Program-made: the position numbers and the translations under genes
DNA from: Mya arenaria
Taxonomy: Eukaryota; Mollusca; Bivalvia; Myida; Myidae
Assembly (NCBI RefSeq): GCF_026914265.1
Contig: NC_069122.1
Span: 41,309,125 to 41,373,124 of the forward strand
Length of the DNA stretch: 64,000 nucleotides
Direction: 5' to 3'
Shown: in pieces, positions 33,985 to 45,600 of the stretch
Numbering within the stretch: position 1 is the stretch's first letter
Layout: every line of letters starts with the position of its first letter
Notes under the pieces: generated by a model
The model's input: the letters and a program-made list of their open reading frames with translations, nothing else
What the model was told of the DNA's origin: nothing
The model's database searches: none

Positions 33985-36900
33985 AGCGTCTGTTCTGTGA
34001 CATGTTAACGTGCCAGTTAGACATAATCACACGTCGGTTCAACATGATAACATGCCAGTTAGACATAATCACACGTCGGTTCAACACGATAACATGTCAG
34101 TTGGACATAATCACACGTCGGTTCAACATGATAACATGCCAGTTAGACATAATCACACGTCGGTTCAACATGATAACATGCCAGTTAGAGATAATCACAC
34201 GCGGTTCAACACGATAACATGCCTGTTATAACATAATCACACGTCGGTTCAACATGATAACATGCCAGTTATAACATGATCACGCGTCGGTTCAACATGA
34301 TAACATGCCCGTTAGACATAATAACGCGTCGGTTCAACATGATAACATGACCGTTAGACATAATCACGCGTCGGTTCAACATGATAACATGTCAGTTAGA
34401 CATAATCACGCGTCGGTTCAACACGATAACATGTGAGTTAGACATAATCAAACGTCGGTTCAACACGATAACATGGTAGTTAGACATTATCACGCGTCGG
34501 TTCAACACGATAACATGTCAGTTAAACATAATCACGCGTCGGTTCAACACGATAACATGTCAGTTAGACATAATCACGCGTCGGTTCAACACGATAACAT
34601 GTCAGTTAGACATAATCACGCGTCGGTTCAACACGATAACATGTGAGTTAGACATAATCACGCGTCGGTTCAACACGATAACATGTGAGTTAGACATAAC
34701 CACGCGTCGGTTCAACATAATAACATGCCCGTTAGACATAATCACGCGTCGGTTCAACATGATAACATGTCAGTTAGACATAATCACGCGTCGGTTCAAC
34801 ACGATAACATGTCAGTTAGACATAATCACGCGTCGGTTCAACACGATAACATGTCAGTTAGACATAATCACGCGTCGGTTCAACATGATAACATGTGAGT
34901 TAGCCATAAGCACGCGTCGGTTCAACACGATAACATGTCATCAGACATAATCACGCGTCGGTTCAACACGATAACATGTGAGTTAGACATAATCAAACGT
35001 CGGTTCAACACGATAACATGGTAGTTAGACATTATCACGCGTCGGTTCAACACGATAACATGTCAGTTAAACATAATCACGCGTCGGTTCAACACGATAA
35101 CATGTCAGTTAGACATAATCACGCGTCGGTTCAACACGATAACATGTCAGTTAGACATAATCACGCGTCGGTTCAACACGATAACATGTCAGTTAGACAT
35201 AATCACGCGTCGGTTCAACACGATAACATGTGAGTTAGACATAACCACGCGTCGGTTCAACATAATAACATGCCCGTTAGACATAATCACGCGTCGGTTC
35301 AACATGATAACATGTCAGTTAGACATAATCACGCGTCGGTTCAACACGATAACATGTCAGTTAGACATAATCACGCGTCGGTTCAACACGATAACATGTC
35401 AGTTAGACATAATCACGCGTCGGTTCAACACGATAACATGTGAGTTAGCCATAATCACGCGTCGGTTCAACACGATAACATGTCATCAGCCATAATCACG
35501 CGTCGGTTCAACACGATAACATGTCAGTTAGACATAATCACGCGTCGGTTCAACACGATAACATGTCATCAGACATAATCACGCGTCGGTTCAACACGAT
35601 AACATGTCAGTTAGACATAATCACGCGTCGGTTCAACACGATAACATGTCAGTTAGACATAATCACGCGTCGGTTCAACACGATAACATGTCAGTTAGAC
35701 ATAATCACGCGTCGGTTCAACACGATAACATGTCAGTTAGACATAATCACGCGTCGGTTCAACACGATAACATGTCAGTTAGACATAATCACGCGTCGGT
35801 TCAACACGATAACATGTCAGTTAGACATAATCACGCGTCGGTTCAACACGATAACATGTCAGTTAGACATAATCACGCGTCGGTTCAACACGATAACATG
35901 TCAGTTAGACATAATCACGCGTCGGTTCAACACGATAACATGTCAGTTAGACATAATCACGCGTCGGTTCAACACGATAACATGTGAGTTAGACATAATC
36001 ACGCGTCGGTTCAACACGATAACATGTGAGTAAGACATAACCACGCGTCGGTTCAACATGATAACATGCCCGTTAGACATAACCACGCGTCGGTTCAACA
36101 TGATAACATGTCAGTTAGACATAATCACGCGTCGGTTCAACACGATAACATGTCAGTTAGACATAATCACGCGTCGGTTCAACACGATAACATGTCAGTT
36201 AGACATAATCACGCGTCGGTTCAACACGATAACATGTCAGTTAGACATAATCACGCGTCGGTTCAACACGATAACATGTCCGTTAGACATAATCACGCGT
36301 CGGTTCAACACGAAAACATGTCAGTTAGACATAACCACGCGTCGGTTCAACACGAAAACATGTCAGTTAGACATAATCACGCGTCGGTTCAACACGATAA
36401 CATGTCAGTTAGACATAACCTCAACACGAAAACATGTCAGTTAGACATAACCACGCGTCGGTTCAACACGATAACATGTCAGTTAGACATAATCACGCGT
36501 CGGTTCAACACGATAACATGTCAGTTAGACATAACCACGCGTCGGTTCAACACGATAACATGTCAGTTAGACATAACCACGCATCGGTTCAACACGATAA
36601 CATGTCAGTTAGACATAACCACGCGTCGGATCAACACGATAACATGTCAGTTAGACATAACCACGCGTCGGTTCAACACGATAACATGTCAGTTAGACAT
36701 AACCACGCGTCGGTTCAACACGATAACATGTCAGTTACGGTTCAACATGATAACATGCCCGTTAGACATAACCACGCGTCAGTTCAACACGATAACGTCG
36801 GTTCAACACGATAACATCTCAGTTAGACATAATCACGCGTTTGTTCAACACGATAACATGTCAGTTAGACAACACGATAACATGTCAGTTAGACATAATC

Positions 36901-39900
36901 ACGCGTCGGTTCAACATGATAACATGTCAGTTAGACATAATCACGCGTCGGTTCAACACGATAACATGTCAGTTAGACATAATCACGCGTCGGTTCAACA
37001 CGATAACATGTCAGTTAGACATAATCACGCGTCGGTTCAACACGATAACATGTCAGTTAGACATAATCACGCGTCGGTTCAACATGATAACATGTCAGTT
37101 AGACATAAGCACGCGTCGGTTCAACATAATCACGCGTCGGTTCAACATGATAACATGTCAGTTAGACATAATCACGCGTCGGTTCAACATGATAACATGT
37201 CAGTTAGACATAATCACGCGTCGGTTCAACATGATAACATGTGAGTTAGCCATAAGCACGCGTCGGTTCAACATAATCACGCGTCGGTTCAACATGATAA
37301 CATGTCAGTTAGACATAATCACACGTCGGTTCAACACGATAACATGTCAGTTAGACATAATCACGCGTCGGTTCAACATGATAACATGTCAGTTAGACAT
37401 AATCACGCGTTGGTTCAACATGATAACATGTCAGTTAGTCATAATCACGCGTCGGTTCAACATGATAACATGTCAGTTAGACATAATCACGCGTCGGTTC
37501 AACACGATAACATGTCAGTTAGACATAATCACGCGTCGGTTCAACACGATAACATGTCAGTTAGACATAATCACACGTCGGTTCAACACGATAACATGTA
37601 AGTTAGACATAATCACGCGTCGGTTCAACACGATAACATGTGATAACATGTCAGTTAGTCATAATCACGCGTCGGTTCAACATGATAACATGTCAGTTAG
37701 TCATAATCACGCGTCGGTTCAACATGATAACATGTCAGTTAGACATAACCAAACGTCGGTTCAACACGATAACATGTCAGTTAAACATAATCACGCGTCG
37801 GTTCAACACGATAACATGTCAGTTAAACATGATAACATGTCAGTTAGACATAATCACGCGTCGGTTCAACACGATAACATGTCAGTTAGACATAATCACG
37901 CGTCGGTTCAACACGATAACATGTCAGTTAGACATAACCACGCGTCGGTTCAACACGATAACATGTCAGTTAGACATAACCACGCGTCGGTTCAACACGA
38001 TAACATGTCAGTTAGACATAACCACGCGTCGGGTCAACACGATAACATGTCAGTTAGACATAATCACGCGTCGGGTCAACACGATAACATGTCAGTTAGA
38101 CATAATCACGCGTCGGGTCAACACGATAACATGTCAGTTAGACATAATCACGCGTCGGTTCAACACGATAACATGTCAGTTAGACATAACCACGCGTCGG
38201 TTCAACACGATAACATGCCCGTTAGACATAACCACGCGTCGGTTCAACACGATAACATGCCAGTTAGACATAACCACGCGTCGGTTCAACACGATAACAT
38301 GCCCGTTAGACATAACCACGCGTCATTTCAACACGATAACATGTCAGTTAGACATAACCACGCGTCGGTTCAACACGATAACATGTCAGTTAGACATAAT
38401 CACGCGTCGGTTCAACACGATAACATGTCAGTTAGACATAATCACGCGTCGGTTCAACACGATAACATGTCAGTTAGACATAACCACGCGTCGGTTCAAC
38501 ACGATAACATGTCAGTTAGACATAACCACGCGTCGGTTCAACACGATAACATGTCAGTTAGACATAACCACGCGTCGGTTCAACACGATAACATGTCAGT
38601 TAGACATAACCACGCGTCGGTTCAACACGATAACATGTCAGTTAGACATAACCACGCGTCGGTTCAACACGATAACATGTCAGTTAGACATAACCACGCG
38701 TCGGTTCAACACGATAACATGTCAGTTAGACATAACCACGCGTCGGTTCAACACGATAACATGTGAGTTAGCCATAAGCACGCGTCGGTTCAACATAATC
38801 ACGCGTCGGTTCAACATGATAACATGTCAGTTAGACATAATCACGCGTCGGTTCAACATGATAACATGGTAGTTAGACATAATCACGCGTCGGTTCAACA
38901 CGATAACATGTCAGTTAGACATAATCACGCGTCGGTTCAACACGATAACATGTCATCAGACATAATCATGCGTTGGTTCAACATGATAACATGTCAGTTA
39001 GTCATAATCACGCGTCGGTTCAACATGATAACATGTCAGTTAGACATAATCACGCGTCGGTTCAACACGATAACATGTCAGTTAGACATAATCACACGTC
39101 GGTTCAACAAGAAAACATGTCAGTTAGACATAATCACGCGTCGGTTCAACACGATAACATGTCAGTTAGACATAATCACGCGTCGGTTCAACACGATAAC
39201 ATGTCAGTTAGACATAATCACGCGTTGGTTCAACACGATAACATGGTAGTTTGACATAACCACAAGTCGGTTCAACACGATAACATGTCAGTTAGACATA
39301 ATCACGCGTCGGTTCAACACGATAACATGTCAGTTAGACATAATCACGCGTCGGTTCAACACGATAACATGTCAGTTAAACATAATCACGCGTCGGTTCA
39401 ACATGATAACATGTCAGTTAGACATAATCACGCGTCGGTTCAACACGATAACATGTCAGTTAGACAGTCGGTTCAACATGATAACATGTCAATTAAACAT
39501 AATTACGCGTCGGTTCAACATGATAACATGTCAGTTAGACATAATCACGCGTCGGTTCAACATGATAACATGTCAGTTAGACATAATCACGCGTCGGTTC
39601 AACATGATAACATGTCAGTTAGACATAATCACGCGTCGGTTCAACATGATAACATGTGAGTTAGCCATAAGCACGCGTCGGTTCAACATAATCACGCGTC
39701 GGTTCAACATGATAACATGTCAGTTAGACATAATCACGCGTCGGTTCAACATGATAACATGTCAATTAAACATAATTACGCGTCGGTTCAACATGATAAC
39801 ATGTCAGTTAGACATAATCACGCGTCGGTTCAACATGATAACATGTCAGTTAGACATAATCACGCGTCGGTTCAACATGATAACATGTCAGTTAGACATA

Positions 39901-40725
39901 ATCACACGCGGTTCAACACGATAACATGGTAGTTTGACATAACCACAAGTCGGTTCAACACGATAACATGTCAGTTAGACATAATCACGCGTCGGTTCAA
40001 CATGATAACATGTCAATTAAACATAATTACGCGTCGGTTCAACATGATAACATGTCAGTTAGACATAATCACGCGTCGGTTCAACACGATAACATGTCGG
40101 TTAAACATAATCACGCGTCGGTTCAACACGATAACATGTCAGTTAAACATAATCACGCGTCGGTTCAACACGATAACATGTCAGTTAAACATAATCACGC
40201 GTCGGTTCAACACGATAACATGTCGGTTAAACATAATCACGCGTCGTTTCAACACGATAACATGTCAGTTAAACATAATTACGCGTCGGTTCAACACGAT
40301 AACATGTCAATTAGACATAATCACGCGTCGGTTCAACATGATAACATGTCAGTTAGACATAATCACGCGTCGGTTCAACACGATAACATGTCAATTAGAC
40401 ATAATCACGCGTCGGTTCAACACGATAACATGTCAGTTAGACATAATCACGCGTCGGTTCAACACGATAACATGTCAGTTAGACATAATCACGCGTCGGT
40501 TCAACATAATCACGCGTCGGTTCAACATGATAACATGTCAGTTAGACATAATCACGCGTCGGTTCAACATGATAACATGTCAGTTAGACATAACCACACG
40601 TCGGTTCAACATGATAACATGGTAGTTAGACATAGTGACATTTCATTGAGACATGAGGCATAATAGCATATCCGTTAGACATAGAAACATGTCTGTTAGT
40701 CATAATAGTATGCCATTTAGACATA
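33985..40725 (+). repeat. 42-bp satellite array, about 158 copies
   Basis: The unit reads 'catgtcagttagacataatc', 'acgcgtcggttcaacacgat', 'aa': 42 bases with four CpGs, repeated over 6.6 kb between the two receptor genes. Main variants are cacg/catg, ataacc/ataatc, cagtt/gagtt/ccgtt and acgcgt/acacgt. Several 63-bp hybrid units (e.g. near 37240, 38765 and 39660) and larger duplicated blocks occur. The right edge (40640-40725) decays into 21-base units. Two forward frames stay open because 42 is a multiple of three; they are not taken as genes. Confidence 0.95.
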
Positions 40726-40727
40726 AT

Positions 40728-40961
40728 ACTCGGTGCCCCCACCCCTTAAATCGTCCAAGTTTTCTTTTTATTTCAGTATAGGAGAAAAAAAGGGAAAAAT
40801 ACGACCAAAATGCAACATTTTAGACTAGACACTTTATTTTTTTAGTGAGAGTACCCCCAACCCCCTTCCCTACACTTCAAACCCCAAAAACAGGTCCTGA
40901 GGGAGGGGCGCAATTCAAAAGTTTCGCCCCCTTTAACGTCGACTCCTGGTACGCCCCTGTA
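40728..40961. mobile_element. hAT-like MITE fragment (family H)
   Basis: The right end, complemented, is CAGGGGCGTACCAGGAGTCG, a hAT-type terminus. The interior shares 'aaatcgtccaagtt' and 'tttatttcagtata' with 22290-22615. It abuts the decayed edge of the satellite. Confidence 0.5.
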
Positions 40962-41053
40962 ATAGCACACGATGTCCTAAGATAGACAGTCGGGCGCTTC
41001 ATAGAGATGCATTGATTTCTTTCCTGATTTACAAATTCCATATTATTTTTCAC

Positions 41054-41434
41054 TTAAAGATGCACTATTACTACCAAATAAGATTTACTATATCGTCTAA
41101 TATTGTTTTAATATCGCAAAAAGGATTAATAAATGTTAAAAACAATGGTTCTTATGAAGGATACCGAGTTTTATTTGAAAGAAATGAGCCTACAACATGG
41201 TATTTTACTTTATGAGACTATAGTATAGTAGATCACAGTAAATCTTTTAGCATTCACCAATCATTTAATATTTTTGCGCATTCTGCCATTAAATACACGG
41301 TTACAATCTTGTTATCAGTAATAACATGTTTGCCATAAATGCATTATTTAGTAAGTAGTTGAAGATTTATCAGTCAAAATTGATGTTTGTTTTACATGTG
41401 TATGTATCGATTTTGAATAAGAGTGCCACTTTAA
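41054..41434 (-). mobile_element. MITE family D, upstream of receptor 2
   Basis: Starts ttaaagatgcactattacta and ends gaataagagtgccactttaa, with the family's 'aaaaaggattaataaatg' and 'atgcattatttagtaagtag' blocks. It sits about 150 bases upstream of the block shared with the receptor 1 promoter. Confidence 0.75.
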
Positions 41435-41574
41435 ATGTACCAGTCCTCAGATTGAAGTCAATGATATCAGCTTTTAATACGTTTTACAATTAAAACGTCA
41501 TACTTGGGTTTCCCGCCTGGTGATGAAATATTCGGTTAATTGAACATACATGTATTGTCAACGTGTCCACCGGG

Positions 41575-41752
41575 ATCCCGTATCAAATTGGAAACCCAAT
41601 GTTACATAACTTCATCGTCTAAAGCATTCTAGAACATTTTTCTTTGCGTGACAAAATTCATTTTCTAGATCATTCGAGAGCATTTTTCTCTTCCGCGACG
41701 GACTGAGAACTATCAAGTGTGTGTGTGGCGGACTTGGAAACATCTATACGGA
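41575..41752 (+). promoter_or_regulatory. Putative promoter/5' UTR block of receptor 2
   Basis: 'caaattggaaacccaatgtt' and 'acttcatcgtc' match the block upstream of receptor 1. Within it a segment of about 55 bp is duplicated in tandem ('cattctagaacatttttctt' and 'cattcgagagcatttttctc'). Confidence 0.4.
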
Positions 41753-42582
41753 ATGGGTAAGTTCTTTTACGTTAAATTGGCTAGCCCTTTAATTATTACA
41801 TGACTCACTGAATTACGACTCCATTTATAACTCGCGTGTTATCACACTATTTAATAACACTTTTCGGTTTATGTAAAATGATGTTACTCTTAAACCAATC
41901 TGTCATTTTCGCCAGAAACTACCTTTGCTATCCAGTCGAACCCCGCTGGCTCGAACACCCAGGGACCGGCAAAAATACCTCGAGCCACGGAAAATTCGAG
42001 CCAAGCGGTAGTGCTAACCTTCAAAAGTAAAGTATTCGGTCCTCAGTTTTAACATCCAGTTCGAGCCAAAGAGGAATTCGAGCCAAGCGATTTCGAGCCA
42101 ACGGGATTCGACTTAATTTAATTACATTTGTAGTGGACGAACCCTAAATTGATGTTGATGGTCGCATTGAATTGTTTTTATTTATTAATTATTTTATACC
42201 TGGAGATATTTGGAGAATGTGTAAGATTACGTGTTGTTTTTTAAGCTGTTGGGATCCCATTTTTAGGTGTCTTACCCTGGGTAATAATAATTTAATGACG
42301 TGATATGTGAAATTTGATCTTTTGTTATTTTTGCTTGCACAGCAAGTGCATGACAATCTTTGTGGCTTTTTAATTTGTTTATGTGCATACTATATATAAC
42401 CTGACCCATAACTGGCTAAGCTGATCTTAACTTAGCTTCTTATAACGACATTAGTTGAGTACCTGGAGTTGATCATTCCCCTTTTCCATTACGACCCTTC
42501 ATTGAACGATATTTATCTCTTGTTTTAATTACATTTTGGTAATTTTATGTTGTTGTGTTGTTGATGTTGTTGGTGGTGTTGT

Positions 42583-42616
<34 letters not shown>

Positions 42617-45600
42617 GGTGGGGTGGTGGTGGTGGCGTCGTCGTCGTCGTCTTCGTTGTTGTTGTTGTTGTTATTGTTGTTGTTGTATATCCTTCCCCGT
42701 ATCTAAAGGAACCCATGGATTGCGCTGTCACTAACACATAACAAACAAAAATTAGATGAGATAATTAACTTACACGTGAAGTCGACTGATCATACTGATT
42801 GCTGTGCATCTCTAGATATTTCTAAATGTCTATATAATAAAAAAAAAAGCCTGATATTAAAAGTTGTATGTATTTTCATTGACAGCTGTATAAATCCCAC
42901 AACGAAAGTAAATCATTTATTTCTGAAGGTCGATCGGCGAAACTTTTCCTGGCGCCATGGTGTCTGGGGGTCGTGCTGGTGTCGGTGGTCAGATCTGAAT
43001 CCACCAGAACCATCTGTCATGTAGACATTTGTGCCGGGTGAGTGAAATACTAGTATAAACTTTTAGACATTGAGTATATGCACCAGTCAATGGTAACCAC
43101 GCTCTCCCCCAGGTCCGAGGGATAGCGGGGACTGGTGCATGAATGTCACAGAGATCTGATGATAACGAGAAAAAGATATTTATGTTTTGGTAAGTGATGC
43201 ATTGATTGAAACCACCAACTGCCAATTAAGCAACACGCCCGGTTGTTCTAGTTGTTGTCGTTGTTGACAACTATTCACAAAAGACAGCGCCAGTTCAAAT
43301 AACTAGATGTTGTTGTTCATATTGTTTTTACTATATTCTGTTTATAGTGACGAGTTCTGTGACGATGGAGCACGGCAATGCCGACCGTGTGACAACATCC
43401 GGGGTGACTGCTTGAAGGACTCACTTCCGGTTGACTGCCGAGCATGGTGTATAGGTTGGTTGACCTTTCCTGGTACTGAAATTTATTGGTAGATTATCGC
43501 AAATGATGTGTTATTCAAAGGCAGATATATATCACGTTCGAGTCCGAGGTCGTTTCTCCATGTTAGAACCCTGGGCTCATGTTTACTGACGTCATGGGTC
43601 TGTGTTTGAGACTCGGACTCAGAATACTATATACAGTCAAACCCCGTTGGCTCGAACTCGCTTGGCTAGATCTCCTCGTTTGTTCGAACTGAATGTAAAG
43701 GACCGATTTCTTTATCCTGAAGGTAAGAATTCCCGCTTGGCTCGAATTTCCCGGGGCTCGATGTATTTTCGCCGGTCCCTAGGAGCTCGAGCCAACGGGG
43801 TACGACTGTAAAATTAAAACGTAACTAATTTTGATAAAAGATTGATTATAGGACAGATTACTTGAAGCAGACAACACTTATCATTGTATTTGCTCTAGTA
43901 ATAATGTGGTAACAACACAATAACAATTTTGCTTAAACTCAGACACAAGGCGCTATAAAATATGAACCAAGCGTTTAGTGCTCTCCGCTTTGTTATATAT
44001 TTCAGGCTTTTTGGCTAGTGAAAAAGTTGACCAAGTCTTGCAGAGCAAAAGAGGTAAAACGGATATATATATATATATTTGATTTTGATCTAGCATGAGT
44101 ACCAAATATATCTTGTTGTTGTTGTTGTTGTTGCTTTAAAATCCTTCAAGTAAGATAGTTAAAATTGCGTTTGATATGTAATCAGTTTGGAATAACTGTC
44201 AATGTTTGCTTTTTTAATTATCATGAAGGATATTAAATTGTTTGATTATTCTTTCATTATGGACAACTCTGTTTGCTTTTAACTTGTATACTTATTGAAT
44301 TATCGCCCTTTAACACTTCTTATCAAACTCGTTTTCAGTCGAAGATTGTCCAGACCCCGGACCGCTTATAAACGGAAATTATACGCATGTTCCTAATTTT
44401 CGTCACGAAACTACCGTTACGTTTACGTGCGATGAGGGACACCGGCTTTTCGGCGCCAACACTTCAACATGCGTGGACTTCAAGACATGGTCCGCCCCTT
44501 TGCCCGTGTGTGAAGGTTAGAGGCGTTCACATACTTGCCCGCTTTATTTCATAAAAGTGTTTTAACATCCATACGCACTATAATAAAGACGAACACATGT
44601 TTGCATGGGGCAAGACTTCGATTTATTTTGGAACAATTTGGAGCAAAGAGGCACACACAAACTCATACAAACAATAGTTTTCCATTAAGTCTGAATTCTG
44701 CCGACCCATCCGGCACATGCCCTAGCTGACCAAACCTGTTGACCACCACTGACCACTGGGCATCAATAATAACAAATAGTTTCAAAGGTATTCTGCGTCT
44801 ATATTGCGCCTCTTAATTCTTACTAACGGTGAAACAGGTTTCATCAAATATCCTTCATAGAAATGACAGCCGCACACATTATTCGTACGTTTCAGCAAAA
44901 ACCTACACGTTTTCTGTCAATACAGTTACAGATTGTCCAGACCTCGGTCCGCTTTACCATGGGACCTACACACATGCTTCTAAGTATCGTCACGGAACTA
45001 CCGTTACGTTTACGTGTGATGTGGGATACCGGCGTATCGGCCCCAGCACGTCAACGTGCGGTGACTTCAAGACATGGTCCAACTCTTTGCCCGTTTGTGA
45101 AGGTTAGAGGCGTTCACACACTTGCCCGCTAGTTTACATGAGAACGTTTATCTAATCTCTAAAAGACGTTTTTGACATTACTCCAATCCAGCCTACCATC
45201 CTTATATAAATATTTACTACACATAATTTGATTCAGCAAAAACTTACACGTTTTCTTTTTATACAGCTACAGATTGTCCAGACCTCGGCCCGCTTGAACA
45301 TGGAAACTACACATATGCTTCTAATTATCGTCACGGAACCACCGTTACGTTTACGTGTGATGAGGGATACCGGCTTTTCGGCGCGAACACGTCAACATGC
45401 GGGGACTTCAAGTCATGGTCCGCCCCTTTGCCCGTGTGTGAAGGTTAGAGGCGTTCACACACTTACCCGCTATCTGACATGAGCACGTGTATAATATAAT
45501 CTCTACCAGACGTGTTTGACATAACTTCGATCCACCCTACCATCCTTAAAGTTATAAACATATTTATTAAACATAATTCGTACGTTTCAGCAAACAATAT

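Noticed and set aside
34002-40663. Many long open frames (up to 641 codons) of MSVRHNHASVQHDN or CQLDIITRRFNTIT repeats
   Set aside because: The 42-bp unit is a multiple of three with few stops, so frames stay open by arithmetic. Two forward frames are open at once, and there is no splice or start context and no neighbouring exon.
33985-40725. CRISPR-like array
   Set aside because: Units are contiguous with no unique spacers, and the DNA is from an animal.
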